Positions 28,367 to 38,685 of a stretch of DNA of 64,000 nucleotides are shown here, in pieces. The notes under the pieces are model-generated. The model ran no database searches. It was not told the DNA's origin and worked only from the letters and a program-made list of their open reading frames with translations. The stretch is from UBA6059 sp040219045. Lineage in GTDB: Bacteria > Bacteroidota > Bacteroidia > Cytophagales > Cyclobacteriaceae. Both the position numbers and the translations under genes were made by a program. How positions within the stretch are numbered: the stretch's first letter is position 1; each line of letters opens with the position of its first letter. Location of the stretch: contig OZ245881.1 in assembly GCA_965229505.1 (NCBI GenBank), positions 4,092,001 through 4,156,000 of the forward strand, in the 5' to 3' direction.

Positions 28367-28439
28367 GATTTTGAGTAGTTGCATGGGTGCAAAATAGTCA
28401 AAAATCGTTGTAGAAAGCTTCAAGGTATATTGAGCCAAG

Positions 28440-28472
28440 AGACCTACGAAGTTTCTAAAACTTCGTAGGTCT
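28440..28472. repeat. Perfect 15-bp palindromic hairpin in a divergent intergenic region
   Basis: AGACCTACGAAGTTT (28440-28454), loop CTA, then AAACTTCGTAGGTCT (28458-28472). It lies between two divergent genes, so it does not end a gene. It resembles the mobile palindromic repeats in many Bacteroidota intergenic regions that carry ACCTACGAAGTTT arms. The surrounding 28367-28657 stretch shows nothing else except a GTG-start leader. Confidence 0.7.
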
Positions 28473-28657
28473 TTTCAGTTACATGCGGCTGAACGTAGAA
28501 CGATTGCTGTGCTTGGAAATTGAATAATACACCACTCTCAGAAGTTATTTCCTGTGGGTCTGTGCTCGACAGGAGAGGAAGTCTATACCGCTTTGACAAA
28601 ACGCAGTTTAAGTAATGGTACCACCGTCATAATATTATTTTCCTTTAAATTCATTGC

Positions 28658-29695
28658 GTGGAACCGTCATTTGATCATTGGACAAGCCTTTTTCTGATTG
28701 CCGCATGTCAGGGTGTTTTCCTGAGCATACTACTTTTTACGAGGAAAGAAGTGCCTACCAACCTCCTGGCAGGGTTGGTTCTCAGCTTTAGTCTTTGTCT
28801 TACCTATTATGTCATTTTTTGGACGGGCTATTTTAGGGTTCTGCCCTGGCAATTGGGTGCCGCACAGGGGCTTACTTTTCTATTTGGACCGCTACTGTTG
28901 ATGTACTTGAGGTCAGCGCGATCGCAGGCAGAGGTAGGCATTTTGCATTTTGTTCCTTTCGGACTATACCTGGCGATTTACCTTTTTGATGAAGCTCCCA
29001 GACTAGTACCCGCTTCTTTTGTAGCTCTTGTACAGCTGCTTCATTTGGTCATGTATGCTATTTTGTTATTGCATGAGGTTAGAAAGCGCCAGACCGCTGA
29101 TGTCAGAAAGGTATACATATGGAAGAGAAAGGTTGCCATGGCTTTTTTGGGTTATGTCCTTACATTCATCACTTACTACCTGCTCGTTTGGACAAGACTG
29201 TTGGAAGTAGAATATGATTATATGATTTCTGCCGCCTCGTCTTTCTTCATTTACTTCATTGGCTATTATGGTTTCAATTACCAGGAGTTGTGGAAGCATA
29301 GTGATGCACCAAGGTACGAGAAGTCAGGGCTGAGCGCTTCAGCAAGTAGGGCTATCGCCAAAAAGCTTACGGAGGTGGTGTCATCGGAGAAATTGTATTT
29401 ACAGAACTCCCTTAAGTTGAGAGACCTGGCCGATCGGCTTGAAATTCAGCCCCATTATGTTTCGCAGGTGATCAATGAGGTGGAAGGCAAAAACTTCGCT
29501 GATTTTGTGAATGAATATCGTGTTGCAAATGCAAGGCAGCTCCTGGAATGTACGGACATGAAAATTATGAATGTGGGTATAGCCTCGGGGTTCAACAACA
29601 AGGCATCATTCAATCATGCTTTCAAGAAGCTAACAGGCAAGTCTCCAAGTGCCTATCGTCAATGTTATGCTGAGGACAAAGCCCTGGTTAATTAG
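28658..29695 (+). CDS. AraC family transcriptional regulator with N-terminal membrane domain
   Basis: 345 aa, GTG start. The N-terminal 220 residues contain about seven hydrophobic segments, followed by the AraC DNA-binding domain (LKLRDLADRLEIQPHYVSQVIN, then GIASGFNNKASFNHAFKKLTGKSPSAYR). Bacteroidota have many such membrane-embedded AraC regulators, thought to sense signals at the membrane. The target genes are not evident; the nearest are the divergent VPS10 gene and the TPR protein downstream. Confidence 0.88.
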   Translation: MEPSFDHWTSLFLIAACQGVFLSILLFTRKEVPTNLLAGLVLSFSLCLTYYVIFWTGYFRVLPWQLGAAQGLTFLFGPLLLMYLRSARSQAEVGILHFVPFGLYLAIYLFDEAPRLVPASFVALVQLLHLVMYAILLLHEVRKRQTADVRKVYIWKRKVAMAFLGYVLTFITYYLLVWTRLLEVEYDYMISAASSFFIYFIGYYGFNYQELWKHSDAPRYEKSGLSASASRAIAKKLTEVVSSEKLYLQNSLKLRDLADRLEIQPHYVSQVINEVEGKNFADFVNEYRVANARQLLECTDMKIMNVGIASGFNNKASFNHAFKKLTGKSPSAYRQCYAEDKALVN

Positions 29696-29783
29696 GGCCG
29701 CAATACTTTTGGGCATGGATTTAGCCAATAAAAGGTAAAGTATTATCGGCTTAGACCAGTTTACGGTAGTGGCCAGCTAGTTT

Positions 29784-29805
29784 GGTGCTTATTCATTTAA
29801 GCACC
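29784..29805. promoter_or_regulatory. Inverted repeat directly before the TPR gene
   Basis: GGTGCTT, 8-base spacer, AAGCACC. It ends 7 bases before the ATG at 29813, where it would overlap the translation start region. It could be an operator or a translational hairpin; there is no direct evidence for either. Confidence 0.35.
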
Positions 29806-29812
29806 GATTAGC

Positions 29813-30700
29813 ATGAAAACTATTTTCTCAGCAGGCCTGGTCTGCATCGCAATCAATTGTCATGGTCAGACACTCCTCGAAAAAGCCACTCAAAGTTTTG
29901 TCAATCAAGAATGGGAGCAATCCGCCGAGCTACTCCAAACCTATTTAAAAGATAATGTCGAGGATTCTGCGGCCTGGTATGGCTTGGGTGTAAGCCAGAT
30001 GAACTTAGGTCTTCTGGAGGAGTCCATTACTAGTTTGAAGAAGGCGGAGAAATTCCAATTTAATGGAAACACCATTTCGTACAACCTCGCCAAGGTCTAT
30101 CAAAAAATGGGTGATCAGGAAAAAATGTATCAAATTTTAGAATCAGCGGCTAATGATAATGGCCTGGCTAATTTCACAGCCATCACTTCGGACCCGGATT
30201 TCTCAAAGCTTCAGAACGAAGGACGGTTTCAGGCGATCTTGTCCAAAATAGAAGAAAATGCCTATCCATGTCTGATTAATAAGGATGCGAGACATTTCGA
30301 TTTTTGGATAGGTGAATGGGATGTGTTTGCTGCAGGTACAAAAGCGGGTGTGAACATCATCTCCAGAGCCAAAGGAGGCTGTGCCATTCATGAGAACTAC
30401 ACTACACAGGGTAACTACGCTGGCCAGAGTATTAATTTTTATAGCCCGGTGGATCAAAAGTGGCACCAGCATTGGGTGGGAAGCGCCGGAGATGTGTTCA
30501 ACTATGTAGAGACTAAAAGAGATGACAGCTTATTACAATTCCAAAGTGAGTATCTAAATGGCCAGGGCGACATAGCGCTTTCAAGATTAACCTTTACCCT
30601 CAATGCCGATGGTACAGTGCGTCAGTTCTTCGAAAATTCAAACGACAATGGTGAAACCTGGACGCCTGCTTTTGATGGACTTTATAAGAGGAGAGAATAA
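29813..30700 (+). CDS. Secreted TPR protein with C-terminal DUF1579-like domain
   Basis: 295 aa. Signal peptide ends near INCHGQ. Residues about 20-130 contain two to three TPR-like repeats (SAAWYGLGVSQMNLGLLEES, TISYNLAKVYQKMGDQEK). The C-terminal half matches the DUF1579 pattern: FDFWIGEWDVFAAGT, then GQSINFYSPVDQKWHQHWVGSAGDVF. The beta-barrel-like half probably binds a small ligand. No operon partners. Confidence 0.75.
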   Translation: MKTIFSAGLVCIAINCHGQTLLEKATQSFVNQEWEQSAELLQTYLKDNVEDSAAWYGLGVSQMNLGLLEESITSLKKAEKFQFNGNTISYNLAKVYQKMGDQEKMYQILESAANDNGLANFTAITSDPDFSKLQNEGRFQAILSKIEENAYPCLINKDARHFDFWIGEWDVFAAGTKAGVNIISRAKGGCAIHENYTTQGNYAGQSINFYSPVDQKWHQHWVGSAGDVFNYVETKRDDSLLQFQSEYLNGQGDIALSRLTFTLNADGTVRQFFENSNDNGETWTPAFDGLYKRRE

Positions 30701-30858
30701 TCATTGACCGAATATTGCCATCTTTTCGGAATTCCGCTGTTCAACAACCTTCCAATCAGTTCAATGGATGAGAGGATGTTTGACATTGGGCCTTTTGAGT
30801 TTCCTATGTACCTCGAAGTAGGTGTCTTTTTAAGTTTTTATTTGCTCTGACCTGGCCC

Positions 30859-33267
30859 TTAACTCTTCTTGGCTGACTTTGATGATTGATGATCTGTTTT
30901 TTGATCGACTATCACTTCTTGTCTCGGCAATGGAAGCTCGATGCGCTCTTCTTTTAGCCGTTGGTAAACGGCATTGGTCACTCTGGTGCCCATGCTAAAG
31001 CTATTATCATAATCTGGAATCCAATACATTAGTTGAAACTCCAGAAAGCTTTCACCAAAACCCAAAAACCTCGCAATGGGAGCAGGGTTTTTAAGCACCA
31101 GATCATCTTCTACAGCGACTTGTTTGAGGGTATCGAGCACAAGATTAGGATCGGTATTAAAGCTTGTTCTAATTTCTACAGTGAGTCTTCTTTTTTTATC
31201 TGATAACGTCCAGTTGATCAATTTGGATGATACAAAATCCCCATTAGGCACAATTACCTCGGATCCATCATAGGTGCGTATCGTGCTTGCCCTGAAGCCG
31301 ATATCTTTGACAGTACCAAGTAAGTCATGCACCTCTACCACATCTCCGACCTGCATAGGTCTTTCAATGGCCAATATGATACCAGAAACCAGATTGTTGA
31401 ATATACTCTGTAGACCAAAGCCGATCCCTACACCCAATGCACCGATGATCACAGTAATGCTGGAAAGTTGGATACCTGCCGCGGCAAAGGCAAGGATCAC
31501 GCCAAGACAAATAAAGGAATAGCGCACCATCAACAGAATAGCACCCTGTGCTCTTTCCTTGTCACCACTTCTCCTTACATAGACTTCTTCTTCAAGTACA
31601 AAACGCACTAACCGCGAGAGCCAGATAGATATCTGGATGGTCAGAAAAAAGGCGAGTATGTTGCCAAGAGAGAGCTCAATGGCGCCCAAGGTGAACCTGG
31701 TAATGAACAAGTCTACAAGCCCTTTGATGATGGCATCATTCACTTTAAATGCACTGAGTGCATAGTAAATCCACCCAATGATGGCTATCAAACCTATGCC
31801 TGCCCTCAACCGACTTAGGATATACTCGCGCTTTGATTTGACAATATTAGACCTTTCTAACGGTGAAATGGCAAGCAGCAGTGAAGATAACCCCACGAGG
31901 AGATCAGCGCTCAGGAAGAAAATAATCGAAATATTGAAGCTTGAGTATACACCCCGGATAAGCAGTCTTGAAAGTTCAAAATGACCCGAAATATTACATA
32001 GGATAGAAGCAAAACTTAGAAAAAGCATGACCGACAGGATCAGTCTGATGATTGGCCGTCTTACCAGAGAAACGACCAGATAGTCCCGCTGACTTCTGAT
32101 AAGACCAAACAAAATAATGGTCATCACAAAAGATAGGAACAGAAAATAAAAACGACTGTAAGAGTTACCTGCCGTGAGAATGGTGAACTGATAGTAGCTC
32201 ATTATCGCAGCATATATAGTCACCTGTACACCTCTGTATTTTTCTGAGTAAATGAACAAGCACCAACTGGAAGGAATGATGATCACCAGCGCATAGATCC
32301 TCATCATGGCTTCAGGCAAATTGAAGATGATAAAAGTGGATACGATTGTGAAAAGGAGACTTACCAGAACCGGATTACCGATAAGTAATTGGATACTCTT
32401 ATCGTTCTCATATTCCTTCAACTTGATAGGCCTTGTTAGACGTAAGTACATCAGGTACCCCAAAACGGAAAGGAAGATTACGATAAGGGTGATCAAATAA
32501 GCCTGATGAGTGATGGTAAAGTTGACAATCGATCTTCTGAGATTTGAAGCCTGCCTATTTACTGTTTCGGTTACGACCTGATTGGCACTATCTATTCGAA
32601 TGTTCCATATAGCGGGAGAGTCCCTCGCCCAGATATTATCAAGTAGGGCAGTTCGGCGTTGCTCGAGCAGGTTTTTTGCTTCGTTCACGGTAGAGTAGTA
32701 GCTCGCCAGAGCTGCTTGTAGTTTGAGCGCCTCGCTTTGTGCTGACCGCAATTGTGTCTGTCGCTGTTCAAAACCTGATCTGGCCGATTTGATCATCGTC
32801 ATGACCTCTGCAGGCGCTGTATTGTCACGTGCTACCACAGCAGTCGTGTCCCAACGCAACTGAATAAGACCAATGTCACGGATTTTGCGTTGCAGTCGAC
32901 TGACGTATTCGGTGATTTCTGTATTGTAGCCATTGATTTTGTTTTCCTTGTCTTCCCAAATACCTCGCTCATTTTCAATTTCTGACAAAGAAAAGTTTCG
33001 TGAGCTGTCAGCTAAGGCCTCATAGTCTTTGAGGATTTCATGATCGGATTCGTTCAGATATGCTTGTATTTCGAGAAGGTTTTCTGGAAGTTTTACCAGA
33101 TTATCTATTTCTCTTGTGACCTGATTCGCCTCTTCTAAGAAAATTGGAATTTCAACAAGAGGTATAGGCTTGATTACATTGGTGGTATCATTTTGTGCTT
33201 CAGCTTGTTGTGTTAACAGCATGCACAGGAATGTAAATACTAAACCGGCTGAGCGTCTATATCCCAT
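30859..33267 (-). CDS. Mechanosensitive channel, MscS family (long form)
   Basis: 802 aa. A signal peptide (M-G-Y-R-R-S...CMLLTQQAEA) is followed by a 200-residue coiled-coil periplasmic domain. Many membrane helices and the MscS pore region come next. The pore-lining helix reads GALGVGIGFGLQSIFNNLVSG, with the glycine-alanine packing typical of MscS. The cytoplasmic beta domain starts with ERPMQVGDVVEV, DIGFRASTIRTYDGSEVIVPN. It opens on membrane tension to release osmolytes. The C-terminus is unusually basic (SSKSAKKS). Confidence 0.9.
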   Translation of the reverse strand: MGYRRSAGLVFTFLCMLLTQQAEAQNDTTNVIKPIPLVEIPIFLEEANQVTREIDNLVKLPENLLEIQAYLNESDHEILKDYEALADSSRNFSLSEIENERGIWEDKENKINGYNTEITEYVSRLQRKIRDIGLIQLRWDTTAVVARDNTAPAEVMTMIKSARSGFEQRQTQLRSAQSEALKLQAALASYYSTVNEAKNLLEQRRTALLDNIWARDSPAIWNIRIDSANQVVTETVNRQASNLRRSIVNFTITHQAYLITLIVIFLSVLGYLMYLRLTRPIKLKEYENDKSIQLLIGNPVLVSLLFTIVSTFIIFNLPEAMMRIYALVIIIPSSWCLFIYSEKYRGVQVTIYAAIMSYYQFTILTAGNSYSRFYFLFLSFVMTIILFGLIRSQRDYLVVSLVRRPIIRLILSVMLFLSFASILCNISGHFELSRLLIRGVYSSFNISIIFFLSADLLVGLSSLLLAISPLERSNIVKSKREYILSRLRAGIGLIAIIGWIYYALSAFKVNDAIIKGLVDLFITRFTLGAIELSLGNILAFFLTIQISIWLSRLVRFVLEEEVYVRRSGDKERAQGAILLMVRYSFICLGVILAFAAAGIQLSSITVIIGALGVGIGFGLQSIFNNLVSGIILAIERPMQVGDVVEVHDLLGTVKDIGFRASTIRTYDGSEVIVPNGDFVSSKLINWTLSDKKRRLTVEIRTSFNTDPNLVLDTLKQVAVEDDLVLKNPAPIARFLGFGESFLEFQLMYWIPDYDNSFSMGTRVTNAVYQRLKEERIELPLPRQEVIVDQKTDHQSSKSAKKS

Positions 33268-33358
33268 ATTTCTTTGAGTTGATCAGCTAAATATAATAAA
33301 CCGGCGGGTCAGCCAATCGAAGTATTGTTGATTGTGACCAGATGGGATGACCAACCTG

Positions 33359-35857
33359 TTACTTTCTTGGCACTCCTTTAATAGGCTGGGCTGCCCAGGG
33401 ATCGTCCGGCCATGCATGCTTGGGGTAGCGGCGCTTCAGCTCCTTGCGTACCTCAAAGTAGGTATTGTCCCAGAAGCTGCGGAGGTCGCCCGTCACTTGT
33501 ACGGGCTTGAAGCCTGGTGAAAGCAAATGCATCAGCACGGAGGTCTTTCCATCATTGATCGACGGTGTATCGGCAAGGCCGAATACTTCCTGAATCCTGA
33601 CGGCCAGTATCGGAGGTTCATTGTCCTTGCGGTACTCGAGGCTTATTTCTGAGCCTGTTGGCACCTTGATTTTGGCAGGAGCCAATTTGTCCAGCAACTG
33701 TTGTTGTTCGTAGCTCAGCTGTTGATAGCCAATCTGAGCCAGGTTGATCTCCTTGAAATCTTCAATGGATTCCAGATCTTCAATATAGAAATGTAGCCAA
33801 TCCCTTGCCGTAGAGATCAAGTACTCAGGCGTGATTTCAGGCCATGCAGGATCGTTGTTCCAGGCGCGCAGGTTGGCCAAGCGATATTGCAGTTGTAAGA
33901 AGGCATCATCAAAGTTGAAGAGCCGATGACCGTCTTTGGCAACAGCCTTGTAGATCGCCTCAGCTACCAACTCAGGATCAGGATCGGGTAGGTTGACGGA
34001 CTTCAGGATGATGTTACCAATGCGCAACTCCATGGCCTTTCTGAGCTTGTCCTCCCTGTGATCCCATGAGATATTCTCTCTTTGCTTTACAAGAGGAGCC
34101 AGATCGCGAGGGTTAAGAGGGGAGGCCATGAAGATTTTGCCCATCCCTTGACGAGCATCCATGTTCGCTACCGCCAACCAGGCTTCATGAGCCAGATCAT
34201 CTTTATGTCCCGCCATTGCCAGGCTGCCATTGGCCAATTGGAATTGGGCGTTATTGCCAGGTCGTGCACAGGCAATGCGTTCCGGATAAGCGAAGCTAAT
34301 GAGGACCCCCGTTTCGAATGGATCGGTTGGCTCGTTGCTCACGGGTGTGTCAAATATTTTCCGATAGGAGGTGGCCACTTTATCTATCCTGCTGAATGGC
34401 CCGCGAAGGTCACCTGCTGATCGGTATCTCCTTAGTTTATCGATACGCGCATTGATGTCTATACCAGCGATTTGTGCTGCCTCTCGCGTCAGTGGATCAC
34501 GCTCCTCGAGTAGCGCTGTGAGATCACTGACTAGCGCCAACCAGTGGTTAGCATCACCATCCATTTCCCTGGCTTTGATCATCATATGCGCTATCCGAGG
34601 ATGACAGGGTAGCTGATGCATAGCCTCTCCATGAGCTGTGATTTTTCCGTTATCGATGGCTTCCAGCTCTTCCAATATTTGCCAGGCCTGGGCCATAGCT
34701 TTCTTGGGGGGAGGAGAGAGCCATGTGAGTTGGTAGGGGTCACTGATACCCCATTTGGCCATCTCCAAGGCCAGAGGAGCCAGATCTGCTTCTTCGATTT
34801 CGGGTACGCGGGTCTCACCCAGACGCTCATGAGTGGCTTTGGTCCACATGCGGTAGCAGACACCAGGCCCCAGCCGGCCTGCACGCCCTGCCCGCTGATC
34901 AGCTGAGTCTTTGGTGATGGTGACCGTCTCCAGTCGCGACAAACCTGAGTTTGGATCGAAGACTTGTCTGCGGCCAAAACCAGAGTCTACGACTGCTTTG
35001 ATTCCTTCGATCGTAAGGCTGGTCTCGGCAATATTGGTAGCAAGCACTACCTTTCGCTTTGCGGCCCTATCGGGCAAAATGGCTGCCCTCTGCTTGTTTT
35101 GCGGTAGCATACCAAAAAGTGGATGAATAGCGAACCCTTTGAGCTTTGGTTTTAAGATGGCTTCACACTTGAGTATTTCACCCTGACCTGGTAAGAAAAC
35201 CAGAATGTCCCCATCATGCGCCTTGGCTGCCTTAAGCACTACGGAGGCTGTCATTTCCGGTAGGAGAAATGGATCCTGATCTCCCTCGTAGAACACATCC
35301 ACGGGATACTGACGCCCCTGACTTACCACGGTAGGACACTGCAGTCGCTCCGTCAATACAGGCATGTCCAAAGTGGCGGACATGATCATGATGCGTAGGT
35401 CAGGACGCAGGACCTGCTGGGCTTCCCGGCACAGTGCAAGGGCTACATCAGCGTGAATACTCCGCTCGTGAAACTCATCAAATACCACCATGGCGACATC
35501 CTCAAGGGCATTGTCGCTTTGCAGCATTCTGGTAAGGATGCCCTCTGTCACCACTTCGATGACCGTATCCGAAGATACCTTGCTGTCGAACCTAATCCGA
35601 TAGCCTACGAGATTACCAACTGGTTTGTCGACCAGATCAGACATGCGCTCCGCGATGGCACGTGCTGCTATGCGCCTGGGCTCCAGCATAAGGATTTTCT
35701 TACCATCCAGCCATGGCTCATCCATCAAAGCAATGGGCACCACCGTACTCTTTCCGGCTCCAGGAGGTGCATTGACGATCAAAGTATTGCTCTCTAGGAG
35801 GTGCTTTTTGATCTCTGGGATTACTTCTACTATCGGTAGGTCTATGTCTATTTTCAA
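33359..35857 (-). CDS. hrpB: ATP-dependent RNA helicase HrpB
   Basis: 832 aa DEAH/RHA helicase. Motif I APPGAGKST, motif Ia LEPRRIAARA, motif II DEFHER, motif III SAT, motif V ATNIAETSLTIEG and motif VI QRAGRAGR are all present. The HA2 and OB-like C-terminus follows (PAKIKVPTGSEISLEY). Length and motifs match the HrpB group rather than HrpA. The role in RNA or ribosome metabolism is poorly known. It is divergent from the SBF transporter gene. Two copies of the TTCCGRTAGG word (34359, 35255) are inside. Confidence 0.93.
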   Translation of the reverse strand: MKIDIDLPIVEVIPEIKKHLLESNTLIVNAPPGAGKSTVVPIALMDEPWLDGKKILMLEPRRIAARAIAERMSDLVDKPVGNLVGYRIRFDSKVSSDTVIEVVTEGILTRMLQSDNALEDVAMVVFDEFHERSIHADVALALCREAQQVLRPDLRIMIMSATLDMPVLTERLQCPTVVSQGRQYPVDVFYEGDQDPFLLPEMTASVVLKAAKAHDGDILVFLPGQGEILKCEAILKPKLKGFAIHPLFGMLPQNKQRAAILPDRAAKRKVVLATNIAETSLTIEGIKAVVDSGFGRRQVFDPNSGLSRLETVTITKDSADQRAGRAGRLGPGVCYRMWTKATHERLGETRVPEIEEADLAPLALEMAKWGISDPYQLTWLSPPPKKAMAQAWQILEELEAIDNGKITAHGEAMHQLPCHPRIAHMMIKAREMDGDANHWLALVSDLTALLEERDPLTREAAQIAGIDINARIDKLRRYRSAGDLRGPFSRIDKVATSYRKIFDTPVSNEPTDPFETGVLISFAYPERIACARPGNNAQFQLANGSLAMAGHKDDLAHEAWLAVANMDARQGMGKIFMASPLNPRDLAPLVKQRENISWDHREDKLRKAMELRIGNIILKSVNLPDPDPELVAEAIYKAVAKDGHRLFNFDDAFLQLQYRLANLRAWNNDPAWPEITPEYLISTARDWLHFYIEDLESIEDFKEINLAQIGYQQLSYEQQQLLDKLAPAKIKVPTGSEISLEYRKDNEPPILAVRIQEVFGLADTPSINDGKTSVLMHLLSPGFKPVQVTGDLRSFWDNTYFEVRKELKRRYPKHAWPDDPWAAQPIKGVPRK

Positions 35858-35974
35858 GCGATGCTCATTTGGCTGACAAAGCTAGCCATTGAAATTAAAG
35901 GGTGCAGGATGGTTTGGGCGAATTGACCATATTACTTGCGTCGGCTACTTAGTTCTTTTTACTATTTTCATGCG

Positions 35975-37057
35975 ATGAATCGATCATTGGTTTTGATATT
36001 GGTATTGGCTCTTGTAGCACTTCTGTATTTGACACTGGTGATGATTGATGCCGGTAGTAAAGCCGGGTATGCCCTGATTACGTTTTTTCTGCTACTTGCC
36101 TGGCAACTGCATTACTCCTCCTTTTCAGGGTTTGCCTATACGATTGTCATCTTTGCTGCCGTCAGTGCTTCCATGTATTTTCCACATTGGTTCATCGCCG
36201 TGGGTGATTTTCAGTTGAGCGGACTGATTGTGCCTTTGCTGATGATTATCATGTTCGGTATGGGCACCTCTATGAGTTGGGGTGACTTTCGAGGAGTGAT
36301 CAGGATGCCACAGGCTGTAGGTGTCGGGGTAGTTTGTCAGTTCACAATTATGCCAATCATTGGATTTGGGCTGGCTAAGCTGTCGGGGTTGCCACCCGAG
36401 ATTGCAGCCGGCATTGTGCTGGTGGGTTGCTCGCCAAGTGGACTAGCCTCTAACGTCATGTCCTTTTTGTCCAATGCCAATCTGGCTTTGTCTGTTACCC
36501 TCACCGCAGTGGCAACACTACTATCACCTCTGGTGACCCCATTTTTGATGGGGCTATTGGCGGATCAGTTTGTGCCCATTGACTTTCTGGCGATGTTTTG
36601 GAGTATTGTGAAAATGGTCATTTTACCAATCCTGGCAGGTCTGACTTTTAATCATATAGCTCACGGGAAGTTTCCCTGGTTGGACAAAGCCATGCCTGTG
36701 GTTTCGATGGCAGGTATAGCCTTGATCATTACCATAATCACTGCGGCGGGTCGTGATTCCCTGCTTTCTATTGGATTGGTTCTGATCGGAATAGTCATCT
36801 TGCACAATGTGACGGGCTATTTTTTGGGATACTGGTCTTGCAAGTTGATCGGACTTGATAGGAAGAGCTGTCGGACTATCGCTTTTGAGGTAGGTATGCA
36901 AAACTCAGGACTAGCATCTGGTCTGGCGCTGGAAATGGGCAAGGTGGCTACCATGGGGCTGGCTCCAGCGGTATTCGGGCCTTTCATGAACATCAGTGGT
37001 TCTTCGCTGGCGACCTGGTGGAGGGGTAGAGATACTGAAATTGAGTCTGCGAAATAA
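35975..37057 (+). CDS. Sodium/bile-acid symporter family transporter (SBF)
   Basis: 360 aa, about ten helices. Family signatures: GMGTSMSWGDFR, GCSPSGLASNVMSFLSNANLALSV and FEVGMQNSGLASGLAL, the last being the sodium/substrate motif. The ATG at 35975 is chosen over the TTG at 35936. It imports an organic anion with sodium; substrate unknown. It is followed by an acyl-CoA synthetase, but 78 bases apart with a possible own promoter. Confidence 0.88.
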   Translation: MNRSLVLILVLALVALLYLTLVMIDAGSKAGYALITFFLLLAWQLHYSSFSGFAYTIVIFAAVSASMYFPHWFIAVGDFQLSGLIVPLLMIIMFGMGTSMSWGDFRGVIRMPQAVGVGVVCQFTIMPIIGFGLAKLSGLPPEIAAGIVLVGCSPSGLASNVMSFLSNANLALSVTLTAVATLLSPLVTPFLMGLLADQFVPIDFLAMFWSIVKMVILPILAGLTFNHIAHGKFPWLDKAMPVVSMAGIALIITIITAAGRDSLLSIGLVLIGIVILHNVTGYFLGYWSCKLIGLDRKSCRTIAFEVGMQNSGLASGLALEMGKVATMGLAPAVFGPFMNISGSSLATWWRGRDTEIESAK

Positions 37058-37079
37058 CCCAGTGCTCTCTGGTGTGAGG

Positions 37080-37110
37080 TTGTAGAAAACATCCGAATTC
37101 TGTAGTTTCC
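37080..37110 (+). promoter_or_regulatory. Weak candidate promoter before the acyl-CoA synthetase
   Basis: TTG at 37080 and TAGTTTCC at 37103, 20 bases apart. They resemble the Bacteroidota -33/-7 pair, but the -7 matches only the TA and two of the following consensus bases. It lies 26 bases before the ATG. Confidence 0.3.
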
Positions 37111-37135
37111 CTATTCAACTAAACAACCAACTTAA

Positions 37136-38680
37136 ATGCTCAATATCTCCTGCCTTCTAGAAGATAGCGCCAGACGCTATCCCACCAAATCAGCTTTTGT
37201 ATTCATGGATACGGACTTGAACTTCGCTCAAGTTAATGGTGCGGCCAATCAGGTCGCCAATGGGCTGGTGACTAAAGGCATTAAGCCGGGGGATAAAATT
37301 GCATTGAGTTGTTTTAATCTCCCGTACTTCCCGATTATCTACTTTGGTATTCTGAAGGCCGGTGGCGTGGTAGTTCCGCTAAGTGTGCTGCTAAAGTCAG
37401 ATGAAATCGAATATCATTTAACTGACAGTGAGGCGAAGGCTTATTTCTGCTTTATAGGAAATGAAGATCTACCCATGGGGAAAATGGGCTATGCCGGCTT
37501 TCAAGCCACTTCAAGCTGTGAGCAGTTTTACATGATCATGCCCAAGCCGGAGATGCCCTCGTCTATTGAAGGCACGGAGACCTTAGGGTCACTGATGGCT
37601 GGTCAATCCCATGTTTTTGAAAGCCATGCAACTGGAGCAGATGACACAGCCTTGATCATTTATACTTCGGGTACTACTGGTAGGCCGAAGGGTGCTGAAC
37701 TTACGCACTCCAATATTTTCTGCAATACCGTGCTGTCCTCAAACCTTTCCGGCTGTACCAAAGATGATACTCAACTAATTGTGCTACCGCTGTTTCACAT
37801 ATTTGCCATGGTGGTGCTCATGACTTCCGGACTTTACAAGGGAGTCAGGAGTATACTACTGCCGCGATTTGATGCGGAATCAGTGTTTGGACTCATGCAA
37901 AAGCACAAGGTGACCATTTTTGCGGGTGTACCCACCATATATTGGGGGCTTAATCAATATACTGAACCTAAGTTTGATTACGAGCAGATCAGCAAGAATC
38001 TCAAAGTTGCTGTTTCAGGCGGAGCATCACTGCCTCTACAGGTGATGGAGGATTTCGAAAAGCGCTTCAATGTGCCCGTCATTGAGGGTTATGGTATGTC
38101 TGAAGGCTCTCCCGTGGTGACTTTTAATCACCTGGATGAGAAGAGAAAGCCAGGATCAATTGGCAAGCCAGTCTGGGGAGTAGAAGTGAAAATCGTAGAT
38201 GAAAATGACAATGAAGTCCCTACAGGTGATAGGGGAGAACTGCTCTACAGAGGTCACAATGTCATGAAGGGCTATTACAACAAGCCGGAAGCCAATGCCG
38301 AAACGCTTAAGGGCGGCTGGCTGCATAGCGGTGATATTGCTATCAAAGATGAAGATGGCTACTACTATATCGTAGATCGAACCAAGGACATGATTATCAG
38401 AGGAGGCCTCAATGTCTACCCTCGTGAAGTGGAGGAGGTGATGATCAAGCACGAGGCTGTTTCTTTGGTGGCCGTAATTGGTATCCCGGATGATAAGATG
38501 GGAGAGGAGATCAAGGCATTTGTGGTACTCAAAGAAGGTCAGTCCGTCACAGCTGAGGAACTTCGCGACTGGACCAAGTCTAAAATAGCCGACTACAAAT
38601 ATCCTAGGGAGATCGAGTTTCTGGATGCGCTACCGATGAGTGCGACGGGAAAGATATTGAAGAAGGAGTTGAGAGGGTAA
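37136..38680 (+). CDS. AMP-forming long-chain acyl-CoA synthetase
   Basis: 514 aa ANL-superfamily enzyme. P-loop-like IIYTSGTTGRPKGAELTHSN, the A5-type motif GYGMSEGSPV, A7 LHSGDIAIKDEDGYYYIVDRTKDMIIRGG and C-terminal lysine region PMSATGKILKKEL. It activates a fatty or related carboxylic acid to the acyl-AMP and then the CoA ester. The exact chain length is not readable. Its stop lies 5 bases from the convergent MFS stop. Confidence 0.9.
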   Translation: MLNISCLLEDSARRYPTKSAFVFMDTDLNFAQVNGAANQVANGLVTKGIKPGDKIALSCFNLPYFPIIYFGILKAGGVVVPLSVLLKSDEIEYHLTDSEAKAYFCFIGNEDLPMGKMGYAGFQATSSCEQFYMIMPKPEMPSSIEGTETLGSLMAGQSHVFESHATGADDTALIIYTSGTTGRPKGAELTHSNIFCNTVLSSNLSGCTKDDTQLIVLPLFHIFAMVVLMTSGLYKGVRSILLPRFDAESVFGLMQKHKVTIFAGVPTIYWGLNQYTEPKFDYEQISKNLKVAVSGGASLPLQVMEDFEKRFNVPVIEGYGMSEGSPVVTFNHLDEKRKPGSIGKPVWGVEVKIVDENDNEVPTGDRGELLYRGHNVMKGYYNKPEANAETLKGGWLHSGDIAIKDEDGYYYIVDRTKDMIIRGGLNVYPREVEEVMIKHEAVSLVAVIGIPDDKMGEEIKAFVVLKEGQSVTAEELRDWTKSKIADYKYPREIEFLDALPMSATGKILKKELRG

Positions 38681-38685
38681 TTCCC

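Noticed and set aside
28440..28472. Terminator of the VPS10 gene
   Set aside because: The VPS10 gene is transcribed away from it and no gene ends there.
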